From Sphingobacterium sp. FBM7-1 (GTDB lineage: Bacteria > Bacteroidota > Bacteroidia > Sphingobacteriales > Sphingobacteriaceae): DNA of 64,000 nucleotides. This document shows, one piece after another, positions 42,215 to 51,836 of the stretch. The stretch spans positions 372,001 to 436,000 of the forward strand of contig NZ_JAJEWJ010000001.1 of NCBI RefSeq assembly GCF_020687765.1. The letters are read 5' to 3'. The notes below the pieces were generated by a model that was not told the DNA's origin, did not search any database, and was given only the letters and a program-made list of their open reading frames with translations. Numbering within the stretch: the first letter of the stretch is position 1; every line of letters begins with the position of its first letter. The position numbers and the translations under genes were made by a program.

Positions 42215-43544
42215 AAAAGTAGCTTTATCGTTGTTACTTGCATGTTCTCTTGCAGGCCACGCAGAAGCACAAACAGTTCCGACTGAACAAACGGAACAAC
42301 TGAATGGCAATGCAACGTTAGACGATCTTATCGAATACGCTTTACGCAACAAGATCGAACTTAAACAAGCATTTATTGATAAGGAAATCGGCGAACGGCA
42401 GATTGCTTCGGCTTTATCCGGATGGTTTCCCCAAATCAATGCCTCTGCCTCGCTCGTACACAATATCCAATTGCCTGCGATGGTGATTGGTGGCGAAACC
42501 ATACGCATGGGACAAAACAACACCAGCGCGATAGGCTTTCAGGCTGATCAAGCTATACTTAGTCCGGAGTTATTTCAGGCATCGCGCGCAGCGAAATATA
42601 TACGCGAACAAAATAATCTGAACGTAGAAGACACCAAGATCAATACCGTCGTAGATGTGAGTAAAGCGTATTACGACATCCTGACTTCGGAAGAAACGAT
42701 CAACATCATTAACGAGAACATTGCTCGTTTACAAAGACAGTTTACCGAAGCCAACGCCCGTTATGAAACTGGATTGGTGGACAAAATTGACTTTAAGCGT
42801 GCACAAATATCGTTGAATAATGCGAATGCCCAGTTGAAATCCGCTAACGAAGCCCGCAAGTTTAAATATGATTATTTGAAATCACTTTTAAATATTCCGA
42901 CGGCGGAGAATATTTCACTATCCTTCGTTGATCAGTCGCTCGAAGCAAATATTTTACTGGACACAACCGAATTGCTCAATATTGCTAATCGGGTAGAATT
43001 CCAGCAGTTGGAGACATTACGTGATATCCAGAAACTAAACACCCAATATCAGAAATGGAGTTTCATGCCGCGGTTGGGCGCGTATGCCAACTATAACATG
43101 AACTACTTCAACAATGAATTTAGTCGCTTATATCGTAATAACGTACCGAGTTCATCAGTAGGACTCTCCTTATCGTTACCGATCTTTACGGGAACGAAGC
43201 GTATACAGGAAATCCGCCGGTCAGAATTGGAAGAAAAAAGAATCGAATGGGATTTACAGAATTTAGAGAATATGATCAGCGCCGAATATTCTGCGGCGAT
43301 GGCGAGTTACCGCTCCAATATGAACGAATGGCGAAATGCGCGCGAAAACATGAGTTTATCGGAAGAGGTATATAATACCATCAAATTGCAATACGACGCT
43401 GGTGTGAAAACCTATTTGGAACTCATGACGGCAGAGACCGATCTTAAAACGACGCAATTAACTTACTTAAACGCCTTATATGCAGTACTTTCTAGCAAGC
43501 TAGATATCCAAAAAGCATTGGGGACTGTCGATACTTCACGCTAA
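42204..43544 (+). CDS. TolC-family outer-membrane channel
   Basis: A 446-residue TolC/OEP protein from the ATG at 42204 (M-R-V-K-K-V-A-L-S-L-L-L), which starts a signal peptide cut after A-E-A-Q. It has the duplicated coiled-coil pattern with N-A-T-L-D-D-L-I-E-Y-A-L near the mature start, G-W-F-P-Q-I-N-A-S, and Y-D-A-G-V-K-T-Y-L-E-L-M-T-A-E-T-D-L near the C-terminus. As part of an RND pump it forms the outer-membrane exit duct. An in-frame ATG at 42183 would lengthen the tetR overlap and lacks a proper signal. Confidence 0.92.
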   Translation: MRVKKVALSLLLACSLAGHAEAQTVPTEQTEQLNGNATLDDLIEYALRNKIELKQAFIDKEIGERQIASALSGWFPQINASASLVHNIQLPAMVIGGETIRMGQNNTSAIGFQADQAILSPELFQASRAAKYIREQNNLNVEDTKINTVVDVSKAYYDILTSEETINIINENIARLQRQFTEANARYETGLVDKIDFKRAQISLNNANAQLKSANEARKFKYDYLKSLLNIPTAENISLSFVDQSLEANILLDTTELLNIANRVEFQQLETLRDIQKLNTQYQKWSFMPRLGAYANYNMNYFNNEFSRLYRNNVPSSSVGLSLSLPIFTGTKRIQEIRRSELEEKRIEWDLQNLENMISAEYSAAMASYRSNMNEWRNARENMSLSEEVYNTIKLQYDAGVKTYLELMTAETDLKTTQLTYLNALYAVLSSKLDIQKALGTVDTSR

Positions 43545-43582
43545 CACACCTTTTATCCATCAACAACGAAATACACGAAAAC

Positions 43583-44719
43583 ATGAATAAGAATTATTTA
43601 TTTTCTACATTACTTATAGGTTCTGCTTTATTTTGGCAATCTTGTGGTTCTAACGACCAAGGGCAGCAGCATGCCGCCGCCGCTGGCCAGATGGCTATTC
43701 CGGTCAGCACCACTACCGTATCACAGGAAATTGTATCAGGAAACAAGAGTTATGCGGCGAGTGTAGTTCCACTACAGGAGGCACACTTAATGGCAGAAGT
43801 ATCGGGCTATGTAACAAAAATACATGTTGCGGATGGGGCGACGGTTTCAAAGGGACAAGCTTTGTACGAAATTGACCGGGTACGCTATCAAGCGGCTGTG
43901 GATCAAGCGAAAGCTAATCTAGAGATTGCGAAAGCTAATTTGCAGCGTGTAGAAAAAGATTTGGCGCGTTATCAGACACTTTCGGAACAAGATGCGATCG
44001 CGAAGCAAACCTTAGACTATGCGTTGACCGATGTCAACAATCAAAAGGCACAGATACAAGCTGCGCAGGCGGCATTGACCACAGCACAGACTAATTTAGA
44101 GCGTTCGATTATACGTGCGCCTTTTAGCGGGGCGGTGGGCATTTCGCAAGTGCGTACCGGTGCGTTGGTGTCTCCGGGTGTTACTATGTTGAACACGATA
44201 AGCGCCATCGATCCGATTGCGGTGGAGTTTCAGATCAGCGAAAAAGAGATTACCGAGTTTGCGGGTTACCAATCGGGAAAATTAGCTACTGACGTAACGG
44301 TTTCCTTGCCTAATAACAGCATCTATAGCCATAATGGGAAAATCGCTACGATGGATAGAGCCGTCGATCCGACGACCGGAAGATTAACTATCCGGGCATC
44401 CTTCAGCAACCCACAAAATGAGTTGCGTGCCGGTATGAACGTGACGATGCATGTGAAAAGCACTACAGCAACGGAGCAGCTTACCATTCCATTTAAAGCT
44501 GTACAAGACCAGTTAGGTGTTTATAATGTTTACGTCGTAAACGACAGCAGCCAAGCAATAGCCCGTCCGGTAGAACTGGGCTTGAAAGTGGAAGACAAAG
44601 TTGTTGTCAATAACGGTTTAGAAGCCGGAGAACGGATTGTAGTAGACGGTATTATGAACGTACGGAACGGTGCGAAGGTAGCAGAAACACCTGCTGAGCA
44701 GCCTGCACCCCAGAACTAG
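43583..44719 (+). CDS. RND periplasmic adaptor (AcrA/MexA type)
   Basis: A 378-residue membrane-fusion protein. It has a lipoprotein signal (L-F-W-Q-S-C-G-S, Cys about 21), the first lipoyl half (E-V-S-G-Y-V-T-K-I-H-V-A-D-G), a helical hairpin of about 70 residues with alternating A-K-A-N-L-E-I-A-K, the second half (I-I-R-A-P-F-S-G-A-V-G), the beta-barrel (F-Q-I-S-E-K-E-I) and the C-terminal membrane-proximal domain. It links the pump at 44754 to the channel at 42204. A 38-bp gap separates it from the channel gene, within the same operon. Confidence 0.93.
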   Translation: MNKNYLFSTLLIGSALFWQSCGSNDQGQQHAAAAGQMAIPVSTTTVSQEIVSGNKSYAASVVPLQEAHLMAEVSGYVTKIHVADGATVSKGQALYEIDRVRYQAAVDQAKANLEIAKANLQRVEKDLARYQTLSEQDAIAKQTLDYALTDVNNQKAQIQAAQAALTTAQTNLERSIIRAPFSGAVGISQVRTGALVSPGVTMLNTISAIDPIAVEFQISEKEITEFAGYQSGKLATDVTVSLPNNSIYSHNGKIATMDRAVDPTTGRLTIRASFSNPQNELRAGMNVTMHVKSTTATEQLTIPFKAVQDQLGVYNVYVVNDSSQAIARPVELGLKVEDKVVVNNGLEAGERIVVDGIMNVRNGAKVAETPAEQPAPQN

Positions 44720-44753
44720 TTGTTGTAGCTTTAATTAAGTAGAATAGAATAAT

Positions 44754-47700
44754 ATGATATCAGAAGTTTTTATAAGAAGGCCCGTCACGGCAATCGTAAT
44801 CTCGATATTGATTATGATTATCGGTACGATTTCCATTCTGACCTTGCCCATAAGTCAATACCCATCCATTGCCCCTCCTACCGTAACGGTAACGGCAAAC
44901 TATACGGGTGCGGATGCACAAACCGTCGAACAGACGGTTACCACACCGATAGAGAGCCAGATTAACGGTACGCCAGGCATGATCTATATGTCGTCAAACA
45001 GTACCTCCAACGGACAATCTAGTATCACCGTTACGTTTGAAGTAGGTACCGATATCGACATTGCGACACTAGACGTACAAAACCGTGTAGGTATCGCAGA
45101 ACCAGCTTTACCAGAGGCTGTACGCCGTTTAGGAGTAACTACCCGTAAAGCAAATACTGATATCTTGATGCTCGTATCACTGGTTTCACCAAATGGTACG
45201 CGTGATGACAAATTCTTGGCCAACTACGCCAACTTATACCTGAAAGACGCAATAATGCGGGTGAAGGGTGTGGGTGATGTAACGGCTTTCGGCCAGCCTT
45301 TTGCGATGCGCGTATGGTTGGATGCCAATAAATTGACAGCATTAAACCTGACACCGGCCGATGTATCCAACGCGATTGCAGAGCAAAACTTACGGATGCC
45401 CGGTGGTTCGGTAGGTGCGCCGCCGCAACATAATTCGCAGGTATTTGAATATCCGGTTATTACCGACTCTGATCTTTCAGAGGTACAAGATTTTGAAGAG
45501 ATTATTGTAAAAACCAACCCAGTCGACGGATCTATCGTGCTTTTAAAAGACGTAGCCCGGGTAGAATTGGGACAGTTTAACTACGCCACAACCACCCGTG
45601 TAGACGGCATGACCTCTACCGGTATGATGGTAGCGCAAACGCCAGGTGGAAACGCGGTGGAAACAGCCGAAGGTATTTACACGGCGTTAGAAGAGCTAAA
45701 GCAATCCTTTCCGCCTGATGTAGATTACGTCGTGGGTTACGAGACGGTATCGGTGGTAAATGCCTCTATTGAATCGGTTATCCATACGCTCATTGAAGCG
45801 TTGTTATTGGTAACGATTGTGGTATTTTTCTTCTTGCAGTCGTGGCGTGCTACGCTTATCCCCCTTTTGGCGATTCCGGTTTCTATTGTGGGTACGTTTA
45901 TTTTCTTTACGCTGTTTGGATTCTCCATCAACAACCTAACGCTATTGGCTTTCGTATTGGCCATTGGTATTGTGGTGGATGATGCCATTGTGGTTGTGGA
46001 GGCCGTACAGCACTATATCGACCATTATAAAATGGACGCCAAAGAAGCGACCCGACGCGCAATGAAAGACATCACCGCTCCGGTTATTGCGATCGGATTG
46101 ATCTTAGCAGCGGTATTCGTTCCGGTAGGTTTTATCCCGGGTATGGTGGGTCAGCTCTATCAGCAGTTTGCGATCACCATCGCGGTATCGGTATTATTGT
46201 CTGCATTTATTGCACTCTCCCTTACCCCTGCGCTGTGTTCGATCATGTTGAGACCAACGGCCGTTCATAAAGACGCTAAAGGCTTAAATAAATTTTTCTA
46301 CAAGTTCAACCTTTGGTTTGAGCGTGTAACCTTCAAATACTCCAAAGGGGTTAAAAGTCTGATTCGCCGGGCTCCCCTAGCGTTGATTATTTTGCTCTGC
46401 TTATATGTGGGTACGGGATACATGTTCCAGGTTAAACCGACAGGCTTTATCCCTACGGAAGACAATGGTATGTTCTTCGCTGGGGTTACCCTTCCCGAAG
46501 GATCGTCCGCTGCGCGTACCGGTGAAGTGCTGGACGAGCTGGAAGCGGATCTTCGGAAAGATTATCCGGAAATCAAACACATTACTTTGATTTCAGGTAT
46601 CAACATCTTAAACCGTTCGTTTAAGTCGAATGGGGCTACCTTGTTCGTATCGCTAAAACCTTGGTCGGAACGTACACGTACGGCTGCGGAAGTAGCGGGC
46701 GGAATCATGGGGAAATACGCGCATTACGATAAAGCCAATGTACTGGCCGTTACGCCGCCGGCTATCCCGGGATTAGGTACATCCGGCGGTTTCTCTATGA
46801 TGCTACAGGACCACCAGACGGTCGACATCAAACAGTTTGAAAGTGTCGTGGGGCAATTCTTGGCTGCTGCCAATCAACGTCCCGAAATAGGTATGGCCTA
46901 TACCTTATTTAGCTCGAACTCACCAAACTTTAAGATCTCGGTAAACCGGGAGCAAGCCAAAAGAATGTCTGTTCCGGTATCCTCGGTATACAGTACGATT
47001 TCTGCCTACTTGGGATCAGCCTATGTAAATGACTTTACGCGTTACGGACGGAACTTCCGTGTGGTAACACAGGCAGATCAGGATTTCCGGATGAACATCG
47101 AGGACCTGAATAAGTTATACGTAAATAATGTAAGTGGTAACCCTGTTCCGTTAAGCACCCTGATTTCATGGGAGCTGGTACAGAATCCTTCCATCATCAA
47201 CCACTATAACATCTTCCGGAGTATTGAGGTGAGTGGTTCGGCCGCGCCGGGTTACAGTTCTGGAGATGCTCTTCGGGCGCTCGAGGAAGTGGCTGCGCAA
47301 ACTTTACCGAACGGCTATGGTTACGACTTTTCGGGATTATCGTTACAAGAAAAGCAATCGGGTAATATGACGATTATGATCTTTGCGTTATGTATCGTCT
47401 TTGTATTCCTCCTACTTGCTTCCCTATACGAAAGCTGGTCGGTTCCGTTCTCTATTCTCCTTTCGGTACCGCTAGGGGTATTTGGTGCCATCCTAACGTT
47501 ACTTTTCATCCCTGCTCTAGATAACAACATCTACGCGCAGATTGGTTTGGTAACGATTATTGGTTTGGCTTCTAAAAACGCCATTTTGATCGTGGAATTT
47601 GCGAAAGAACGTGTAGATATTGGTATGCCGCTACTAGAAGCAACACTAGATGCTGTTAAGTTAAGGCTACGCCCTATTATCATGACATCCTTTGCTTTTA

Positions 47701-47927
47701 TCTTGGGTATTATACCATTGATGTTATCGACCGGCGCTGGTGCATTCTCGCGTCAGACAATCGGTTGGACAGTATTCGGCGGAATGATGGCCGCTACATT
47801 GATTGGTATTTTCATCATTCCGATTCTGTTTTATGTGATCACAAAAATGGCTTACGGAAAGAAAAAGCTTGCTGAATTGGAAGCGAACTTCGATCCAGAA
47901 AAAGCGAAGAATTTAAGTTCCCACTAA
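44754..47927 (+). CDS. AcrB/MexB-type multidrug RND pump
   Basis: A 1057-residue proton-driven drug exporter of the hydrophobe/amphiphile RND family. Start M-I-S-E-V-F-I-R-R-P-V-T-A. Helix 4 carries the paired Asp proton relay, G-I-V-V-D-D-A-I-V-V-V-E (about 400-411), as in AcrB and unlike the metal pump at 23585. Q-Y-P-S-I-A-P-P-T-V-T-V near the N-terminus and G-L-A-S-K-N-A-I-L-I-V-E-F-A-K (helix 10 with the conserved Lys) are also present. Twelve transmembrane helices, full length. Last gene of the tetR-tolC-acrA-acrB operon, with a terminator directly behind. Confidence 0.95.
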   Translation: MISEVFIRRPVTAIVISILIMIIGTISILTLPISQYPSIAPPTVTVTANYTGADAQTVEQTVTTPIESQINGTPGMIYMSSNSTSNGQSSITVTFEVGTDIDIATLDVQNRVGIAEPALPEAVRRLGVTTRKANTDILMLVSLVSPNGTRDDKFLANYANLYLKDAIMRVKGVGDVTAFGQPFAMRVWLDANKLTALNLTPADVSNAIAEQNLRMPGGSVGAPPQHNSQVFEYPVITDSDLSEVQDFEEIIVKTNPVDGSIVLLKDVARVELGQFNYATTTRVDGMTSTGMMVAQTPGGNAVETAEGIYTALEELKQSFPPDVDYVVGYETVSVVNASIESVIHTLIEALLLVTIVVFFFLQSWRATLIPLLAIPVSIVGTFIFFTLFGFSINNLTLLAFVLAIGIVVDDAIVVVEAVQHYIDHYKMDAKEATRRAMKDITAPVIAIGLILAAVFVPVGFIPGMVGQLYQQFAITIAVSVLLSAFIALSLTPALCSIMLRPTAVHKDAKGLNKFFYKFNLWFERVTFKYSKGVKSLIRRAPLALIILLCLYVGTGYMFQVKPTGFIPTEDNGMFFAGVTLPEGSSAARTGEVLDELEADLRKDYPEIKHITLISGINILNRSFKSNGATLFVSLKPWSERTRTAAEVAGGIMGKYAHYDKANVLAVTPPAIPGLGTSGGFSMMLQDHQTVDIKQFESVVGQFLAAANQRPEIGMAYTLFSSNSPNFKISVNREQAKRMSVPVSSVYSTISAYLGSAYVNDFTRYGRNFRVVTQADQDFRMNIEDLNKLYVNNVSGNPVPLSTLISWELVQNPSIINHYNIFRSIEVSGSAAPGYSSGDALRALEEVAAQTLPNGYGYDFSGLSLQEKQSGNMTIMIFALCIVFVFLLLASLYESWSVPFSILLSVPLGVFGAILTLLFIPALDNNIYAQIGLVTIIGLASKNAILIVEFAKERVDIGMPLLEATLDAVKLRLRPIIMTSFAFILGIIPLMLSTGAGAFSRQTIGWTVFGGMMAATLIGIFIIPILFYVITKMAYGKKKLAELEANFDPEKAKNLSSH

Positions 47928-47951
47928 TTACTAAACAACAACAAGTGGATG

Positions 47952-47979
47952 AAGGTGGCCTATATGGTCACCTTTTTTT
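47952..47979 (+). terminator. Terminator of the multidrug pump operon
   Basis: AAGGTG, an 11-base loop, CACCTT and a run of seven T: a compact hairpin 25 bp after the pump stop codon. Confidence 0.7.
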
Positions 47980-48054
47980 GTTTGTAGTCGTCCCTATCCC
48001 TGTCAAGAAAGAAAGTTATTGTCATCGGTAGCCTCCCTTTTGTCACATAAGGAA

Positions 48055-48348
48055 TTACTTACTATCCAGATACTCTATTTTATAATCGCCGATATGCGTA
48101 TAACTTTTGGCAATTCTCTTTTTATGTGCGAAATAATTCAATAGTCCGATTACGATCAGTATTACAGAAATCCCAATAAATATGGTTTCAATAACGAGTC
48201 CGTATTCTACGGTAGTCAAATTGTTTAAACTTATACCGGCTACCAAAAAATACATGGAGGTCCGCAAAAAAGCCAATAAAGTCGTTTGATTGGCTAAAAT
48301 GGTTCGTTGTAACGCCAATTTTTCTCTTAAAATTAAATCCTTATTCAT
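48055..48348 (-). CDS. DUF202 family membrane protein
   Basis: A 97-residue YidH-type inner-membrane protein from M-N-K-D-L-I-L-R-E (48348), preceded by an AGAAAGA ribosome-binding stretch; an ATG further upstream (48396) would add a charged tail not usual in the family. The diagnostic L-A-L-Q-R-T-I-L-A-N-Q-T-T-L-L-A-F-L-R-T precedes three hydrophobic helices (about 28-46, 51-72 and a short C-terminal turn). Function unknown. It converges on the pump operon. Confidence 0.85.
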   Translation of the reverse strand: MNKDLILREKLALQRTILANQTTLLAFLRTSMYFLVAGISLNNLTTVEYGLVIETIFIGISVILIVIGLLNYFAHKKRIAKSYTHIGDYKIEYLDSK

Positions 48349-48396
48349 TCTTTCTCTATCGTAAGTAATTTGGTTTCTATCCCGTCTCACACTCAT

Positions 48397-49504
48397 GCTC
48401 CCACCAGCCGCAGCAACTTATTAGTACAGAAGATCTCTGCGTTTCTATAATAAGTGCTAACGTTAGGCCCAAATTTACTATCAAGTTTGGACTTTATTAG
48501 ATCTTTCTCGCGCTAAAGGTAAAATTATCAATCTTTATCCACAGAAATTCATTAACTGACCTGTAGTTCATAGGGTGGATACTTTTATCTCGGCTGAATA
48601 GGAATTAAATCGAAAGGCGTTTATGATCGCGCAGCTATCTCTCTAGATTGAAAGTTATAAAAGATAAGAGGGCTTTTGACGGAACCACGTGAGAAACTCG
48701 GCAGGCTTTTCCATCGTAGCGTAAAGCTTCCGCCTTATCACGCGCCACGTTTACGCCGGCACTTATGACTTTTCCTTCTTAGCGTATAGCTTTTGCCTAA
48801 TAACGTATAGCTTTTGCCTTGTACGTATACCTTATGCAGCGGAACACATACCATGCGCATCATACCGTATAACCAATCGATCGTCTGGTATATGTTTCGC
48901 GCGTTTCGGTTAGCGTCTTATCCGATAGGCTATACGATTTGGCGCGACACGTATATCCTATGCAGCGGAACGTATACCGTGCGCATCATACCGTATAACC
49001 AATCGACCGCCTTGTATATGTTTCGCACGTTTCCTTCAGCATTTTATCCAAAAGGCTATGCAATTTGACGCGGCACGCATACCTTTTGGGCCATAACCTA
49101 TAACTAATGAACGATCACGTATAGCTTTCAAGCCGTAACGTATAACAAATGAACAATCACGTAGAAGTTTTTGTCCATTACGTATACGTAACGGTAAGGA
49201 GCCACTCACCTCAGAAACCGAATTTCTGATCGTTAAACTCGCTTTTTCGACGGATTTAGGGCTGAGGTGACTAAAAGTGCAGACAAAATATCGCCTTGTG
49301 CGGAAAAATTTGCACCCACAGACCCCAAGTTGGTCAGATGCCCTTTTTATATTTGCGCAGAAAATATAGAAAGGGTTGAAATTCCATGAGATTTTTCGCT
49401 CGACTTGAATTTCGTTTAAGTAGGGAGGTCTAAAGAATTTCTGTATTTACACATCAAGATAAACTAATATTTTCGTATATCTTATCATTTTTTTACATGT
49501 GTGT
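48397..49504. other. Intergenic region holding the repeat array
   Basis: This 1.1-kb space has no convincing gene. Besides the repeat array it contains an inverted repeat TCACCTCAG (49206-49214)/CTGAGGTGA (49262-49270) with a 47-bp loop. 48397-48719 and 49271-49496 show nothing recognisable. Confidence 0.5.
48720..49186. repeat. 21-bp-period CGTATA repeat array
   Basis: A motif close to CGTATA recurs every 21 bp, with starts near 48720, 48762, 48783, 48804, 48824, 48845, 48866, 48887, 48908 (degenerate), 48929, 48950 and on to 49076, 49097, 49118, 49139, 49160 and 49181. A higher-order 126-bp unit (6 x 21) is present twice nearly intact (from 48824 and 48950). Between motifs the sequence is variable (for example GCTTTTGCC, CCTTATGCAG). 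It lies in a 1.1-kb space without recognised genes. The period equals two helical turns, so all motifs face one side of the DNA. Confidence 0.75.
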
Positions 49505-50143
49505 ATGGAGATCACTCGGATTATAGGTTCTCATGCTGATCAGCTACTGCCTCATCAACTATTGATGTCGTGGTTAAAGGGTTACAAGCGACCAAATGAC
49601 AAAATCTTAGGGTTAAAGGCACAGGGCATTTTGGAACCGCTAAAAAAAGTATTATATATTGCAGGCCCCTCCATTTCGGAGACAAAGCCGGACGCTTTTT
49701 TGATAGCGAACCACCTGTTGGGGCCGAGTTACGTCTCTGTGGAAACTGCGCTATCTTTTTATGGGCTGATACCCGAACGGGTTTATGAAATATCGTCCAT
49801 GACAACCAAGGCACCACGGTCTTTTAAAACAACAGTGGAACGGTTCACGTACACCCGGCTTCCGTTGCCTCATTATTCCTTTGGCTTAAATATGCTTCAA
49901 CTTCCGTCCAATCAGTATGCTATTGTGGCTTCTCGGGAAAAGGCATTATGCGATAAGATCGTGACGACATCGGGCCTAATATTGAGAAGTGTCCGCAATG
50001 CCTATGACTATCTTGTCGAAGACATGCGGATCGATGAATCTGCACTAAAAGATCTGGATACTAACGCGATACAGGAATGGATTTCCGATCCACCGAAAAG
50101 AGATAGTTTAGGGATGGTTGTTAAAATGATCGAGCAATTATGA
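49505..50143 (+). CDS. AbiEi-family antitoxin/transcriptional regulator
   Basis: A 212-residue AbiEi-type protein, the antitoxin and autorepressor of type IV (AbiE) toxin-antitoxin pairs. The N-terminal winged helix reads L-L-P-H-Q-L-L-M-S-W-L-K-G-Y and L-K-A-Q-G-I-L-E-P-L-K-K-V-L-Y. The following domain has the typical P-S-Y-V-S-V-E-T-A-L-S-F-Y-G-L-I-P-E and Y-A-I-V-A-S-R-E-K-A-L-C-D-K-I. Start set at the ATG 49505; a GTG 6 bp earlier is possible. The toxin gene should follow, and its start overlaps by 4 bp, but it is broken after about 35 codons. Confidence 0.85.
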   Translation: MEITRIIGSHADQLLPHQLLMSWLKGYKRPNDKILGLKAQGILEPLKKVLYIAGPSISETKPDAFLIANHLLGPSYVSVETALSFYGLIPERVYEISSMTTKAPRSFKTTVERFTYTRLPLPHYSFGLNMLQLPSNQYAIVASREKALCDKIVTTSGLILRSVRNAYDYLVEDMRIDESALKDLDTNAIQEWISDPPKRDSLGMVVKMIEQL

Positions 50144-50343
50144 TAAAAGAATGGTTAGATAGCTATAAGCCTAGGAATGAACAGGACGCTAGAGATGCGC
50201 TGAGGGAAATTATGCAGGAGATTGCACTTGCGGGTGCCCTTATTCTATCCTCTCCTGTGCAAATTCCCTACTTCAAAACAATAATCATAAGAATGTTTAA
50301 GGAACACCACTTTGATAGTGGTAAAGCAATAATGTCACGGTAG
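50140..50343 (+). pseudogene. AbiEii nucleotidyltransferase toxin, truncated
   Basis: The first 32 residues (M-I-K-E-W-L-D-S-Y-K-P-R-N, then D-A-R-D-A-L-R-E-I-M-Q-E-I-A-L-A-G) match the start of AbiEii toxins. The expected catalytic region (F-Y-G-G-T-A-L-R-I ... D-L-D-F) is absent, and the frame continues into unrelated sequence to a stop at residue 68. The gene is therefore inactivated by an internal deletion or rearrangement, leaving the antitoxin alone. Confidence 0.7.
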
Positions 50344-50411
50344 ATTCATTGTCAGTGTTTCGACAATAAAGTTTCTACTGCTTTCAGAGGGCACAGCGTA
50401 TCAATCCTATT

Positions 50412-50470
50412 ATAGGTCTGGGCAGTTCTCCTTTATAAGATAAGAACCGATCCAGACCTATTTCTTTTTT
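50412..50470. terminator. Hairpin between abiE remnant and lipoprotein cluster
   Basis: ATAGGTCTGG (50412-50421) and CCAGACCTAT (50452-50461) enclose a secondary GTTCT/AGAAC pair and are followed by T residues on the plus strand. It probably ends the abiE transcript and may also act on the convergent lipoprotein transcript. Confidence 0.6.
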
Positions 50471-50503
50471 CGTCTTAATTTAATTATGCTCAATCAAACA
50501 GCA

Positions 50504-51796
50504 TTACATCCCCCTTTTCACCACAACAATATCGCTGGCATACCCATTGTTGTCTTCATGGGATAATCTGACCGCTTCACCATTAATCCAATAGGTGGCC
50601 GACCGTCTGTCCAAGGATTCGACCCCGGCGACATATACTTTACCATCCAATACAAAAATACCATTTGCTTCTGCATGGTGTGCGCCGTCCGTTAGATCTA
50701 CGGCTTCACCATTCTTCCAGTAACGGGCTATACGAACCGTTCCCGAACCCGAGGAGCGGGGAACAGTTTCCCAACCGGCCACATACACATCGCCATTCTC
50801 AATAAATATAGCATTGGCCTGAGATGCCCTTTCTCCGGTACCTAAGGCAATTTTTTCGCCGTTCTTCCAATATTGAGCAACGTCCGGGCTACCAAAAGTA
50901 TATCCGGCAACATATACATCTCCGTTGCCTGCCACAGCGATGTCCGTTACCTCTCCCGGCTCTCCTTCCAGTGGAACACTTGCCCCGTTCTTCCAGTACA
51001 TCAAATCTCCGTCCAGCATCCCCGCTATATAAACGTCATTGTCCTTCACAGCGATGGAGCCTCCACTGGTATTACCAAGTGTTCCACTTGCCGCCGTAAC
51101 CAACTCACCATTTTTCCAATACACAATAGATGTAACAGAACCAGATTCGTTTTTTATTCCACCGACATACACATCGCCATCAGATACATAGACATCCGTT
51201 GCCGAAGCAAACCCACTTGACTCGGTCAATTCCTCCAGATGTCCATCTACTTCAAAGAACGCTGTGGCACGGCTGGACGAATACACTCTTTCACCCACAA
51301 CATATACTTTATTATCCGCTACGGCAATACGGTTAAAAATCATATCCGCAGCCGCTTCGTGATTGAATACATTTGGCTCTCCATTTTTCCAATAGAGTGG
51401 CTGATAATGATTCAATCCCTCTGTTCCTTCGTCACCAAGCACGTAAATATCGACGTCGTATGACGCTTCTTCTATCACGACGGTCAATGGTTCGCTGTCT
51501 TTATAGCCTTGCTTTTTCGCTACGACCGATGTTGTTCCGGGATCGGCAAAGGTATGTCGATACCCCGTTATATTATTGCCATCAATAAAGAGATCCGCAT
51601 CCGCAACGGGCTGCCCGTTCGCAGTAACCTCAAATGTAATCTCCGAACCGGCGATTACCGTTGTTTCATCGGCACGAAGCTCCAATTGCACTTCTTCTTC
51701 CTCTTCGGTCACGTTGGGTTCGTGCTTTTTGGAGCAGGCCGCCATCAGGCATACAACAAGCATGCCTATCAAGCTTTGTATTATTGTCTTGTTCAT
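50504..51796 (-). CDS. Surface lipoprotein with seven-bladed beta-propeller repeats
   Basis: A 430-residue lipoprotein (lipobox L-M-A-A-C, Cys about 20). An acidic linker (E-E-E-E-E) leads to an Ig-like domain (about 38-110: I-A-G-S-E-I-T-F-E-V-T-A-N-G-Q-P-V). Then come seven repeats of about 45 residues, six of them with a strong x-Y-W-K/I-N-G-E/A phrase and an alternating N/D-G-D/K-V-Y-V-A/V-G phrase, pointing to a seven-bladed propeller. Such proteins are often surface-exposed in Bacteroidota. An oligomeric sugar or protein ligand is possible. It is the distal gene of a one-directional cluster reading from 57234. Confidence 0.75.
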   Translation of the reverse strand: MNKTIIQSLIGMLVVCLMAACSKKHEPNVTEEEEEVQLELRADETTVIAGSEITFEVTANGQPVADADLFIDGNNITGYRHTFADPGTTSVVAKKQGYKDSEPLTVVIEEASYDVDIYVLGDEGTEGLNHYQPLYWKNGEPNVFNHEAAADMIFNRIAVADNKVYVVGERVYSSSRATAFFEVDGHLEELTESSGFASATDVYVSDGDVYVGGIKNESGSVTSIVYWKNGELVTAASGTLGNTSGGSIAVKDNDVYIAGMLDGDLMYWKNGASVPLEGEPGEVTDIAVAGNGDVYVAGYTFGSPDVAQYWKNGEKIALGTGERASQANAIFIENGDVYVAGWETVPRSSGSGTVRIARYWKNGEAVDLTDGAHHAEANGIFVLDGKVYVAGVESLDRRSATYWINGEAVRLSHEDNNGYASDIVVVKRGM

Positions 51797-51836
51797 CTCT
51801 AATTATTTATTGCCTGTCCCGACGACAAGCGGGTTG

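Noticed and set aside
48814..49068. An 84-residue frame made of two 42-residue repeats inside the 21-bp array
   Set aside because: The frame follows automatically from the 126-bp repeat unit (a multiple of three). The start codon lies inside the repeat, there is no ribosome-binding stretch, and the peptide composition is unlike neighbouring proteins.
48720..49186. CRISPR array
   Set aside because: The repeated part is only about 6 bp of each 21-bp step, intervals are related rather than unique, and no cas gene is present.
49206..49270. Inverted repeat TCACCTCAG/CTGAGGTGA as ends of a small mobile element
   Set aside because: The arms are only 9 bp, the interior is 47 bp, there is no target duplication that I can see, and no second copy in the window.
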